From Phymatolithon calcareum (Eukaryota > Rhodophyta > Florideophyceae > Hapalidiales), in contig OZ345376.1 in assembly GCA_977006965.1 (NCBI GenBank), forward strand, positions 372,001 to 436,000: DNA of 64,000 bases. The letters run 5' to 3'. The notes below the pieces were generated by a model that searched no databases, was not told where the DNA came from, and worked only from the letters and a program-made list of their open reading frames with translations. Positions 50,702 to 62,073 of the stretch are shown here, piece after piece. The stretch's first letter is position 1, and every line of letters starts with the position of its first letter. A program made the translations under genes and the position numbers.

Positions 50702-53700
50702 ATGGAGCCCATCGGGTTTGGTCTTTCCATAGTTGCTGAAGCTCGGACTATCGCCAATAGCATCACGACGCGCATCGCGAACATCCGCGATGGACCGGAA
50801 ACGTTTCGCATCCTCACCGAAAAAGTCGATCGCCTGACAGGGCAGCTCGCGAGAGTGGAGGAATTGCTCCGGACGAGCCCCGGTACATTTCCGGATGAAG
50901 TTGCTGCCGACGTCAAGGCTACTCTGGAGTCTGTGCGCGGGACTCTCGTTCGATGCAGGTCAACCGTGGAGAAGGTTTGCTTGAAGGCGTTCCCAGTGGC
51001 CGGCAGTAGCTCAAGAGCTAAGATGGAGTCGATGATCCGTCGAACGTTCCGTGCCAAAGGCATAAGCAACGCGATGAATGATCTCCAAGCCCCTCTACGA
51101 GAGGCCTCTTCTCATCTTTTGACCCTGATTACAGCGCTCGCAACAGGACTTAAAATTCAAGATGTTGTCGCTCCTAAGCTCGAAGTATATGGCGTATGTT
51201 ACAACACACCGGCACTCCCGGATGGTGCACACCTCAATTTTGAGGCAATGGATGCCGAGGGGAAGCACTGCACACCGGAGGGGATGCTGAAGGCATTTAT
51301 TCTTGCGGCAGATTCATCATCCGCAGTCACCGCGGCAGCAGGAAGTATTAGGCATGCACACGGGGTTGTTGGTATGGCAGGAGTGGGCAAAACGATTGCG
51401 CTGCAGTCGCTTGCGTTCGACGAAGATATTCGGACTCGTTTCCCGGACGGAATCCTGTACATTGGACTTGGTCAAGGGGCGTCTTCGTCGACGGCAATAG
51501 AAGCAATCGCTAAAATCATGCGGCTAACAGGGGCGTCGGTGTCCGCCGTGGAACGGTGTTCGTTAGTGAAAGATGCTGTGGACTATGCGGTAGTGTGGTT
51601 CAAGGGGAAAATCTGCCTCTTTCTTGTTGACGATGTGTGGCCTACAAGAAAGTGCAAAACCGGGTTGTTGCATGATCTTCGTCAGATGTTAAGGTCATGT
51701 GCAGAGAGCCGAATGGCGATAACGACGAGAAACACAGTGATTGCGGACGCCGCGGGGCAAAGTGTGGACTTTGCGCCGAGAGCACCACTCGGGCCCGTAT
51801 CCGTTAGTATCTTCATGATGCATGCGACACGAGGTGTGACAAGTATCGCGCCTGAAGAGGCGACGGGTGAGCTGAGAAGGAGTATTGCGACGGTCCTCAG
51901 GATTTGTGCAGGGTTGCCGATCGCATTGGCAGTGTGTGGAAGCACAGTGGCGTTGGTGGCAAAAGAACAAGGTAGTTTTGAAGGTGGATGCGACGCATAC
52001 GCTGTGCAGCTGGCGAAACAGAGAAGTGAAGTTGGGGAAGAAGAAGGACCCGGAGGATCGAGCTTAAACTCTGGAATGATGCTGAGTCTGAGAATGCTAG
52101 AAGCTGAATTCGTGGAAGTGAAGTCAAGAAGAGGTGTAGATGTTGAGTCAACAATCGGTGATCTATACACTAGCCTTTGCGTGCTGAGACATCAGGCTCA
52201 GGTCCCAGTTTCCGTTCTAAGTGGCATGTGGAAGGTGGAGAAAGATTTTGCATTGGAAATTGCACGGCTGCTGAACAAGATGAGTCTGTGCAAGCTCAGT
52301 TTTCGAGGACTTACAGAAAGTGTTGTGAAAGAAGGAAGTGTGATGCTTCATGATTTGCAGCTAGACTTTTGCAAGCGACAGGCCGAGGCGAAGAAGACAA
52401 GCTCCTTATGGCATGCACGGGTTCTGAGCGGATATATGGAAGAAGTGGCGAGCACGTGTAAAGGTTCATCGTGGGATGAGAAAGGCGAATCGGTTGAAGA
52501 TGTACTACTTGGGCAGATACCGAGGCCGTGGTGGTGCGTGGGGAACGACGGGTACATTCATCTGAATGTTGCGAGACACTTGGTGTGTGGAAATCTGGGT
52601 ACGGAACTTGCGGCTCTTCTTTTGGATGCACGATGGACGCATGTTCGATTTGAGATCGGTGGTATGTTGTCATTGAAATCGGACTTTGAGTGTTTGATGA
52701 GTCTTGGGGGCGACATTTTTCCACTGGGAGTGAGGCGGGAATTTGAGTTGATATGGAAAGGGATACAAGTTTCGTGGGGAAGAGTATCGGAAGGAAAGCG
52801 ATCGTTTCTGTTGCAAGTGTGCGGGCGCCTTTTTATTTTTCGGACGGAAAGCGCAATTGTGAGATGCTACTTGAAGAGCGTGGAAGCGCACACATCAGTG
52901 CCGTACCTGATGCCTGTTACTCCCTTTTTCCCTGACCCGCGCTGTGCTCAGGTGATGGAGATTCCGGTGGGAGGTGATTGCTGGGCAGTTGCTTGCTCTC
53001 CGTGTGGTCGGTTTATTGCAGCAGGAGCAGAGAATGATGTTGTTGTTGCAGATGCGTCGACGGGCGAAGTATTGAAGCGCTTGAAAAGACACACGGAGTA
53101 TGTAACGTGCGTGACATTTACCGGTGGATCTAAACGAATTGTGTCTGGGTCGTTGGACAATTCGGTCGTTGTCGGGGAATGGGAGACGTCGGAGACGAAA
53201 AGTCATGTTCTCGAAGGGCACAGCGAGCGGGTAACGGATGTTGCTGTATGCAGGGACGGTTCGAAGATATTCTCGTGCTCTTGGGATGGCACGTTCCGGA
53301 TTTGGGATGCCAACACAGGCAGGCAAATTGAAGAATTCCTCCAGAAAAGCGATGTTTATTGTATCGCTGTTTCTAATGACGACCAATACGTTGCAATTGG
53401 ACTGGGTGATGGAACACTCAAAGTCGTGAACAGTGGCACCGGTCATACTGTCCTCGAAGATTCGGACGCGCATGAAAAAGTCATTTGTTCCGTTGCGTTC
53501 AGTGCGAGGGACCAGCTGTTGGCGACTGGGTCAGAGGACGGAACAATTCGCGTCTGGGACACTGCAACGTGGACGTGTGTCGGTGGACCCCTTAGAGGAC
53601 ACACAACTTTTGTGACATGTGTGAGGTTCAGTCCAGTGGGGCAACTAATTGCGTCTGGATCGTTGGACAATACTGTTTTGTTATGGGACATCCCCACTGG

Positions 53701-54682
53701 AAGAAAAATCTGGTCATCCTCAAATATGCACAGCGCTGTGTCAAGTGTTTCGTTTACTCCTGACGGGGAAAGAATTATTTCCGGGTCTTACGATGGTAAT
53801 GTTCGCATTTGGGACAGGCATGTGGAATCGGAAGTGAATGAACGAGAATATGGACATTGTGGAAGCGTATGGAGCGTTGCGATAAGCCATGATGGGCTTC
53901 GAGTTGCGTCTGGGTTTCGTGATGGAGCACTACAATTGTGGGACTCGCGTACGGGCAATCCGGTTGGTCGTCCAATGGAAGGCCACACGGATAGCGTGGT
54001 TTGCGTTTCGTTCAGTCGTGATGGGCGACATTTGGTGTCCGGTTCGAGGGACGAAACAGTACGCCTCTGGGACGCAGAGACGTCAAATCAGATTGGAGCT
54101 CCTCTTGTAGGACACTCTGACTTGGTGGAATGTGTGTCGTTCAGCTCGGACGGCCTGCGGATTCTGTCGGGATCGGATGACGGAACTATTAGCATGTGGT
54201 ACGCCAAATCGGGGGCTCCGATTGGAAATGCGCTGCTGGGGCATAGAAGATCAGTTTTGGCGGTCTCTGAGAGCGATGACGGATCACACGTCGTGTCCCT
54301 AGACGAATATGGCAGAGTCATTATTTGGAATCGCTTGAACCAAACTATCGTTTTCCAATCGGGAGAATGTAGCGATTCTGAAGGCGAATCGGCGATGGAA
54401 CATGAGAGCGACACAAGTCACGAAATGACGCACGAGGAGGCGGAAAATATCATTCGTAGTTGTGGACGAGAGACACCGCACCTTTGGCCCGATTCATTTC
54501 CTCCATATACGGCAGAGCTGTACTGTCGAGGTTCCACTGTGTTTTCGAATGTACCAATTGAAGACACGGTTCTGGGGACTCTGCCGCCTTTTGGTCGCTG
54601 GTGGAGGTACAATGAAAAGGAAAAGTTGTTTGCCGCAGGACTGCAAAGTGATGCAGTAGCAATATGTATTTTACAAATGTGA
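50702..54682 (+). CDS. STAND/NLR-like receptor: helical domain, NB-ARC, WD40 (copy 2)
   Basis: A 1326-codon intronless paralogue of copy 1 with the same layout: helical N-terminus, P-loop GMAGVGKT (about 221), LFLVDDVW, ITTRN, GLPIAL, LHDLQLDF, eleven WD40 repeats and a tail. It has a four-residue insertion (VAAD) after residue 66 and a shorter C-terminus (AICILQM). By eye it differs from copy 1 at about 45 of the first 750 residues but at about 55 of the 450 WD40 residues, mainly at loop positions. All nucleotide-binding motifs are kept, so both copies look functional. An AATAAA lies at 54691-54696, nine bases after the stop. Confidence 0.9.
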   Translation: MEPIGFGLSIVAEARTIANSITTRIANIRDGPETFRILTEKVDRLTGQLARVEELLRTSPGTFPDEVAADVKATLESVRGTLVRCRSTVEKVCLKAFPVAGSSSRAKMESMIRRTFRAKGISNAMNDLQAPLREASSHLLTLITALATGLKIQDVVAPKLEVYGVCYNTPALPDGAHLNFEAMDAEGKHCTPEGMLKAFILAADSSSAVTAAAGSIRHAHGVVGMAGVGKTIALQSLAFDEDIRTRFPDGILYIGLGQGASSSTAIEAIAKIMRLTGASVSAVERCSLVKDAVDYAVVWFKGKICLFLVDDVWPTRKCKTGLLHDLRQMLRSCAESRMAITTRNTVIADAAGQSVDFAPRAPLGPVSVSIFMMHATRGVTSIAPEEATGELRRSIATVLRICAGLPIALAVCGSTVALVAKEQGSFEGGCDAYAVQLAKQRSEVGEEEGPGGSSLNSGMMLSLRMLEAEFVEVKSRRGVDVESTIGDLYTSLCVLRHQAQVPVSVLSGMWKVEKDFALEIARLLNKMSLCKLSFRGLTESVVKEGSVMLHDLQLDFCKRQAEAKKTSSLWHARVLSGYMEEVASTCKGSSWDEKGESVEDVLLGQIPRPWWCVGNDGYIHLNVARHLVCGNLGTELAALLLDARWTHVRFEIGGMLSLKSDFECLMSLGGDIFPLGVRREFELIWKGIQVSWGRVSEGKRSFLLQVCGRLFIFRTESAIVRCYLKSVEAHTSVPYLMPVTPFFPDPRCAQVMEIPVGGDCWAVACSPCGRFIAAGAENDVVVADASTGEVLKRLKRHTEYVTCVTFTGGSKRIVSGSLDNSVVVGEWETSETKSHVLEGHSERVTDVAVCRDGSKIFSCSWDGTFRIWDANTGRQIEEFLQKSDVYCIAVSNDDQYVAIGLGDGTLKVVNSGTGHTVLEDSDAHEKVICSVAFSARDQLLATGSEDGTIRVWDTATWTCVGGPLRGHTTFVTCVRFSPVGQLIASGSLDNTVLLWDIPTGRKIWSSSNMHSAVSSVSFTPDGERIISGSYDGNVRIWDRHVESEVNEREYGHCGSVWSVAISHDGLRVASGFRDGALQLWDSRTGNPVGRPMEGHTDSVVCVSFSRDGRHLVSGSRDETVRLWDAETSNQIGAPLVGHSDLVECVSFSSDGLRILSGSDDGTISMWYAKSGAPIGNALLGHRRSVLAVSESDDGSHVVSLDEYGRVIIWNRLNQTIVFQSGECSDSEGESAMEHESDTSHEMTHEEAENIIRSCGRETPHLWPDSFPPYTAELYCRGSTVFSNVPIEDTVLGTLPPFGRWWRYNEKEKLFAAGLQSDAVAICILQM

Positions 54683-55361
54683 GACCCATAAATAAATTCT
54701 GAACGACCGCTGTCTTCCGGGGACTGTAAAGGCAACAACTCTGTTTCCTCATTTTAATGTATACTGAAAAGCTCAAACGGTCTTCTTTTAGATCACCAAA
54801 CTTAGAGGAAGCGTAAACATTCCTGTTTCAGTGCAGCGATCCACGCTGCCTCACGCGCTGAGTAACTTCCAGGTGAGTATTACGCCCTATTGTTGACTCT
54901 CTTGTGCCGCATTCATTATAATATTATGGTGAAGATGTTTCGTCTGTTCAAGAAGGAATGTAGCGCAAAACGATGAGGATGCGCCTCGTCGCCATCCTAT
55001 TCCCCAAGCCCTGCAGTTCTCCTAGCATATCGGAGGTGATGAATCAATAGGTGATATACGAGGAGACAGTAAGTATTCGCCACACCCACAGTGTGGATTC
55101 AATATTCCTATGATACATAGTAGGGGAGGTAGCAGTGCTCTTGGTCTGCGCGGACTTCCAGTGCGTAAGTAAGCAGCATTTCCGCATATATAATAAAGGA
55201 GAACACTAGACGAAATGGGTATGGTCATCTCCATAATCGAAATGTCGCCACATCCTCCAGTCGAATGGTATCGATACGTTCATCTAATCTGAAGCGGAAC
55301 AAGGGTGGTCATTCGCACTGTAAACCTTTTGGGGAATTGTCGATGTGAGCTTTCGATTCAG
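54683..55361. other. Spacer after NLR-like copy 2
   Basis: No gene is seen. It starts with CATAAATAAATTC, containing AATAAA at 54691-54696, the likely polyadenylation signal of the gene before it. Confidence 0.55.
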
Positions 55362-56862
55362 CAGTTCGACGCTTGCGCGGCCGACGAGAAGCGCTTTCAG
55401 CCGGACGACGACCTATCGCGCTCGAGTGCGGGCACGCGCTGCACACTAATTGCGCGCTCCGCGGGTGCGGGTGTGATGGGGGCAGCACCGGCGCCGCCAT
55501 GGCTGGTGCGGCGGATGAGATACTCCCCGTGCTCGCGGAGCGGATGCCATGCGGTGGCGCTGCGCGGAGCTTGCCGCGCTGGCGAGGGAGAAGACGAGGA
55601 TCAGAGCGCTCGATGCGACAGGCGATGCACGCGGCGCGCTCGCGGTTGAGGTGCGCGCGTTGGTCAGACTGAGGCGTGCGGCGCTTGCCGGCGCGACGGC
55701 GTGGAATGCGCCGTCGAGGTTTGTCATGGACCCTGACAGGAGGAGGTCGATGCCGGATCAGCGGTCGTACTCGTTCCGGAGCGACGAGGAGCGCTTTCAG
55801 CCGGACGATGACCTCATCGCGCTCGAGTGCGGGCACGCGCTTCACGCCAACTGCGCGCACCGCGGGTGCGGGTGCGACGGCAGGGGCACCGACGCCGCCA
55901 TGGCTGGTGTGGCTGATGAATTGCTCCCAGTGCTCGCGCAGCGGGATGCCATGCGGTGGAAGTGTGCGGAGCTTGCCGTGCTATCGAGGGAGAAGACGAC
56001 GATCAGAGCGCTCGATGCCACGGGCGATGGCGAAATGGGCTGCGGTCGAGGTGCGCGCGTCCGTCAGGCTAAGGCATGCGGCGCTTGCGAGCGCGGCGGC
56101 GTAGAGTGCGCAGTTGAGGTTTGTCATGGACCCTGACAGGAGGAGGTCGATGCCGGATCAGCGGTCGTACTCTTTCTGCGGCGCCGCGCAGACGCAGAAT
56201 GTGCTGCATTCGCGGTCGGGGAGGCGCGTCGGGGCTGATGGGGGTGCGTTAAGAAGGGGGATGTCGTTTGCGAGGCTGTCGAGACCGTTTCGGGGGTCGC
56301 CAAGAACGACGTCGCCGAGTCCGTCCGATGTACCTCACGTTTCCAGCACGCTGTCGGAGCCCGCAAGAGATAGGGCCGTTCGGGGAGCGAGCAATTGGGC
56401 GCGTCGTGTCATACGTGTTAGAGATGGGGATTTACTTGCCGCGGAAGCGCCTGTGCGGGCACACAGTGATGTGCCGCCAAGGTCTCCGTTCTCCATGTTC
56501 CTCGCGCCGAATGTGCCCGTCGTGCTGCGCGTGCCGACGGCGCTAAGGCCGAATCGGGCAGGAAGAAGGACGAGGCGGGATTACGGCGCGAAGGAAGAGG
56601 GGCGCGGGATGGTGCGCGTGGAGAGTATTGGGGAGATTGCCGTTGATGAGAGTTTGGCCGCGGAGTGTGAGCATGGGGTGAATGTGTGTGTGTGATTGAT
56701 TTAGAGGAGTTTGAGAAGGGCGATATGCGTGTACGGTTGCCGTGCATGCATTTGTTCCATCGGCAATGCCTTCGTCAGCAGGAGCGGCCTTCGTGTCCTA
56801 TTGACCGGACGCCGGTGGATAAGGGGCAAATTGATGAATTGCCGGTTTGGGAGAAGAAGTGA
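55362..56862 (+). pseudogene. Degenerate 3' half of the RING gene, unit 2
   Basis: This is the partner of 43512-45012, almost base for base. It has the same abrupt start at module 3, the same twofold module, the same stop near 56104, the same extra GT in the GTGTGTGTGT run near 56685, and the same loss of four residues in the last RING. Sharing of all lesions shows that it was already dead before the unit was duplicated. A few private changes exist (for example DEKRF for DEERF at the start). Confidence 0.85.
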
Positions 56863-57816
56863 GGCTGATGAATGATGGGAATGGAGGATGTTGTGCGAGT
56901 TGGCAAAGGAGTATTTGGGCCCATGTCCATGAAGGCTTATTGCGTTTCGCGTACGAAGCTTCACGGGAGGGTTCGGAGGTGGCTTGTTGGCTTGTAACGA
57001 TATTTGTCTCGATATATACGACATTGGATTAAATCGGGGCAATTTTCTTGAGAGACAGTTCGCTCATTGGTGAGAGGGCGGAGATGCTTCTATTGCTTGT
57101 ATGATAGGTGGTAACCTTACAGTAGTAGCTGATTGAAATGTTGCTCTGTTCGAGCTCACCTGTAGTGAGTGCGTTTCCTATATTCAGTCAATCGTCGTTC
57201 AATGGATTCTCGAAATCACAATATCCACACTTCCATGGACAGGAATTGGATGAACGAATTTAATTTAATGATTTTTAAGGTGCGCAGAAAATTCGATTTT
57301 GATAATATTGTATGACGGTACAGTGAATCGTCCTCGTTAACTGATCTTCGAATTTAGAATATCCCTGCACGAATACGGTATCATTACATATTTATCTAAT
57401 TTTTAAGATTCTTAGAAAATACGATTTCTGGAAATCGTCAATGCCTTAGCCACGGTGCAAGCATTAAATTTGTAAACGTTTTTGAGTCGATTTCATGGCG
57501 CATATTCGACACGTGTGCGCTTTGACTACCTGCGAACAAGGTTTCTCATTTTCTAACATTGGTTTCTGAGCCGAGCACGCAACATATCCTTCAACGAGAC
57601 GCAGATGACCGCCAAAAACATTTGAGCTATCATACAAATTCGAATTAAGACTACTTTGGTATCTGGACATCAGATCTTTCCACATTGGACATCCAGTTTA
57701 TCAACGATTGAAAGTACAGTAGTAGTTTTGGCAAGAGATGCCGATTAATCGGGAAAGTTCACTAAATTTAGCGAACTTTCCCCTCTTTTTCGGTCCATGT
57801 AGCGATTATTACAGTA
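56863..57816. other. Spacer between units 2 and 3
   Basis: Nearly identical to 45013-45957, with an extra ACAGT at 57716-57720. No gene is seen. Confidence 0.55.
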
Positions 57817-59868
57817 TTGCATTCCTGTTCGAATTCGATCACGTCCCCCTCCTCCGATTCCTCCGTCCTCTCCCGCTCTGCGCACTCCTCTGCCGAGTTT
57901 TGCGCCCTTCCCGAACTTCCCGATCTCCTCTTGCCGGATGATGAATCCGAACCGCTCACCGAAGCGGAGGACAATCCCCGTCCGCGCGTATCCGTTCTCG
58001 GACATCGCTGCTGTGCGATCGAGGGCGATGCCTTCCGCGCCGGGGAGAGTGTGGCCCGTCTCCCCCGCGGGTGCGTCTTCCACGGCGACTGCATAGTCCC
58101 CTTCATTTTCAGTGCACGCTATGGCGGCTACTGCCCGCTGGACGGCACACCCGTCCCGCGGGTGCATTCCGCTCTACTCCCCGTGTGGGCGATCCCTTAC
58201 CCCCCCCCCGAACGGCACAACGGCCCCACTAGTCCCCCTCTCCCCACAGCCGCCGACCACCCCGCCGCCGACCGCGGAACCCTCGCCACCGCCGCCGGAA
58301 CCTTCACTCCCGACCTCGGAGAAGTGGGCGCCGACCCGCGGCCAAACATGCGTGATCGACGGCGCCCGCTTCACCGCCGGCTAATCAAGCATCCGTCTCC
58401 GCTCCTGCGGGCACGTCTTTCACGCCAAGTGCGCTTCCGCCTATCTGGCACGCAAGCATCACCCCTACTGCCCGCTCGACGGGCGCTCGGTAGGTCCGAC
58501 CGACGTGCACCCCGTCTTCATCGCCGGCACCTCCCGCGAGGGTCGTCAGCCGCGCACGTCAGATCCGCGCGCACTGCGCGCCCTCGTCAGGGCGGCAGCG
58601 ACGTGCGCGGAGGTTGCAGCGCAGGAAATATCGGCGCCGCTGCCCGTGCGCGCGACGTGCAGTGCGGAGCGTGCAACATCCGTGCGGCGGCGCCGCTCCG
58701 CGCTGGGCGACCCGCCCGCCGCGCCCGACGTGCAGTTTGACGCCTGTGCGGCGGACGAGGAGCGGTTCCAGCTGGACGACGACCTCATCGCGCTCGAGTG
58801 CGGGCATGCACTGCACGCCGGCTGCGCACACCGCGGCTGTGGCTGTGGCTGCGAGGGGAGGAGTACCGGCGCCGCGATGGCGGGCGCGGCAGCGGAATTG
58901 CTCCCCTGCTCGCAGAGCGGGACTCTATGAGGTGGAAGTGTGCGGAGCTTGCCGCGCTGGCGAGGGAGAAGACGAGGATTCTATTGCTTGACGCGACGGG
59001 CGATGCACGCGGCGCTCTTGCCGTTGCCGAACGGGCGGCGGTCGAGGTGCGCGCGTCGGTCAGACTGAGGCGTGCGGCGCTTACCGGTGCGACGGCTTGG
59101 AGTGCGCAGTCGCGGTTTGTGATGGATTCGGATAGAAGGAGGTCGATGCCGGATCAGCGGTCGTACTCGTTCCGCGGCGCCGCGCAGACGCAGAATGTAC
59201 TGCAATCGCGGTCGGGGAGACGAGGTGGGGCTGAGGGGGGTGCGTTAAGAAGGGGGACGTCGCTTGCGAGGCTGCCGAGGCCGTTTAGGGGGTCACCGAG
59301 GACGGCGTCGCCGACTCTGTCGGATGTACCTCGTGCTTCCAGTACGCTGTCGGAGCCTGCGAGAGATGGTGCTGTGCGTGCAGCGAGCAATTGGGTGCGT
59401 CGCGTGGCACGGGTTAGAGATACTGATTTGCTGGCGGCGGAGGCGCCTGTAAGGGCGCACAGTGATGTACCGCCAAGGTCGCCGTTTTCTATGTTTCTCG
59501 TGCCGGATGTGCCCGTCGTGCTGCCTGTGTCGACGGCGCTCAGGCCGAATCGGGCAGGATGGAGGAGGATAAGGGAGCACGGGGCGGAGGAGGAGGGGAG
59601 CGGGATTGTGCGTGTGGAGAGCGTTGGGGAGATTGGTGTTGAAGGGAGTTTGGCGGCGCAGTGTGAGCATGGGGTTGATGTTTGTGTGATTGATTTGGAG
59701 GAGTTTAAGAAGGGGGATGTGTTTGTGCGGTTGCCGTGTATGCATTCGTTCCATCGGGAATGTGTGTTGCCTTATCTTCGACAGCAGGAGCGGCCTTCAT
59801 GCCCTATTGACCGGACGGCGGTGGATAAGGGACAGATTGATGAACTGCCGGTTTGGGAGAAGAAGTGA
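57817..59868 (+). pseudogene. RING gene copy, unit 3, multiply broken
   Basis: It has the same start-less 5' end and the same one-base loss (near 58902) as the unit 2 copy. Private lesions: a C run at 58200-58209 is 10 long where unit 2 has 6, shifting the frame after GDPxPYPP, and a TAA at 58382-58384 replaces GAA in RING module 2. The last RING module (VCVIDLEEF to QIDELPVWEKK) is intact. Accumulating lesions in the youngest unit suggest that truncated copies are not maintained. Confidence 0.85.
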
Positions 59869-62073
59869 GGATGATAAATGATGGGTATAGAGGATGTTGT
59901 GGGAGTTGGTAAACGAGTATTTGGGCCCATGTGCATGAAAGCTTGTTGCATTTCGCGTATATGAAGCTTCGCGGAAGGGTTCGAAGGGCTTATTGGTCTT
60001 GTATCGATATTGGGCTTCGATAGGTACATTGGATTAAATCGGGGCAGTTTCTTGAGACGGTTCAAGCATTGGTGAGAGGGGGAGATGCTTTTATGGCTTG
60101 CGGGTTGTAGTACAGTAGCTGTTTTAAATGTGATCATACTCGGATGCCATTTTCTACTTCGAGGTCAATGTAGTTGGTGCGTTTTCTAGGAAGACATCTA
60201 TGTCTTCCTGACCATCTACACAAAAATTTCTGCAAATAGTGAGGCGACAAATCACTCGTCGCCACAAGGCAAACCCTCGAGAAAATGGTACAGTAGAGCC
60301 AGATCCCGCGGGATCTGGCTCTACTGTGATGCAACACAATTGGATACCAAGAGATTTTACCAGTAGCACAGCGTATGCTTCAGCAATTTGGCCATTCAGC
60401 TGCAGCCCGGCATGCTCTTCAGCATCTAAAATATTGAGCATGCAGGGAGAGAAACACAAGTTCTCTCCATATTTTCTTGTGCGCTGTTAACTTCGGCTTC
60501 TGCGAGGATGCCCGCACGAACAGTGTTCCTTCATCTTACAGAAAATCTCTTGGTATTCTTGGCTCCGATATATACTTGGTTCGGAGGGAAATGTTGCTGT
60601 GAACGGGTCTCCCTTGCGGGATCAGAGTTGCTATTGTAATTAAGTGGATTTATTGAGAAGGTCCCAACTAGTCGGCACCTTTCGAAGCGTATATTCTACC
60701 ACTTCGAAAATTTTCCATTGCCTAGCGCCAACAGATGATTTGGTAAGTTTTAAATAAAATATACTTTTCTTCTTCTTCTTGATCAGAATTGCTTGAAAGT
60801 GGCGCGAGCCAGGTCATTCTCTCCTGGAGGGGTCCACGTATGCTTCCTCAACATACTGCTGAGTGTTCCAACTGCCCATTGTAGATTAGTCTCACAACTT
60901 GGTACGAACTTGACCAACGATAACAACCTTGATAGCGCAGAAGCTATTGCTGCTTCTGGGCCATCCTGCGGAAATTCTTATTATGGATGATCTGGCTCTG
61001 GTTGCTCTTCCTCTTCCCCAGATGGTGAGGCTCCAAACACGTTTTATACGGTTTCTAAACACTATTATAGGTAGACATGTAACTCCCAGCTATGCTTGGA
61101 ACATGCCCAGAAATTGTGGTTGTCCAAGTGTGCGAGGTAAATCATGCACGCGATGCAATAAGGTGGAAGGAGGACAGCAAGCGTATGTGCTTGTGTCCAA
61201 CGTAGACAATTACGAACACTTTGCTTTCTTTTATCCTCACTGAGTCTACCTGGTAGACCCAGAGTTGCTATCGGAAGCTGCAGAGAAAATATTTTCGTAC
61301 ATTTTTTAATACTTTTTCCGCAACCGTAAAGTTTAATGGTCCCTGAGAAACATGCTGTAAAAAACTTAGAGTACAGCAAACCTCATAGTGGATCTTCGAC
61401 CGCAAGAGCTCTTGTGGTGGTCCTGCATTCAGTATCTTCGAACATTATTTTTCTAAATTTAAAGGTCAACAGAGAACTCGATATATATATATATATATTG
61501 TTAGATTTAGGCTGTCTACTGACTGTCCAGCCCAGTAGTGAGTGTCTTGAGCGGCAGTATGAGTAGCGTTTGGAGTAGATTAGTGAGGATCTGGTATGTA
61601 TTTCGTTAATGCTCGAGCGACGGTGCATGTATTAAACTTGCAAATCAGTTTCACCAGGGGAAAGTAAAGTGAGAAGAATCGATGAAGCACAGGTAAGTCA
61701 ATCACTCACACGCAGATTTTGCAGTTGAGGGATCGTGAAGAGAGTCAGGAAACGCCTTGACAAATGTGGTATACTGTAAAAATGGAAAATGGAAACCTCG
61801 ACCGCTCTCCTCTTCTTCCTATTCGCATCATTTGGAGGTACTTGGGGACCCGAACATCGAAAAGAGTAGGCTTGATGATACAACCACATGACAATTTCTA
61901 GCCTCGAAAGTAATTACGAGACCGTTGGAACATGGACCTACAATGCAGGGTCCGCACTGCATGTGGTATGAATGACTATTATTAGAATTGCGTAATTGTG
62001 AATCGCCTGTTGAAATTAGAATCATAATTCGAATTGTTTGAGTGGGGATTGTGATTGTGTTTCAGATATTTCT
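59869..62073. other. Spacer of unit 3
   Basis: This is a copy of the unit 2 spacer including the 36-bp palindrome (60291-60326) and the TA run, here slightly longer (61481-61498). Nothing new is seen. Confidence 0.55.
60291..60326. repeat. Perfect 36-bp palindrome, unit 3 copy
   Basis: Identical to 48428-48463, so the palindrome arose before units 2 and 3 separated. Confidence 0.95.

Larger units (their letters stand above)
45958..57816 (+). repeat. Tandem array unit 2
   Basis: This is an 11,859-bp unit: RING copy, spacer, NLR-like copy 2, degenerate RING, spacer. It is nearly identical to unit 3 over the shared 4.26 kb and more diverged from unit 1. Confidence 0.85.
57817..62073 (+). repeat. 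Tandem array unit 3 (partial)
   Basis: Nearly identical to 45958-50212. Homology stops at TTCAGATATTTCT (62061-62073); units 1 and 2 go on with TTGC and the 5' flank of an NLR-like gene, while here GGGTCAGGGCGAGC follows. No third NLR-like gene is present in the window. Confidence 0.85.

Noticed and set aside
33541-62073. The 12-kb repeats read as LTRs or as one giant transposon
   Set aside because: Units contain complete host-type genes, have no terminal motifs or target duplications and occur as more than two direct copies. Segmental tandem duplication explains them.
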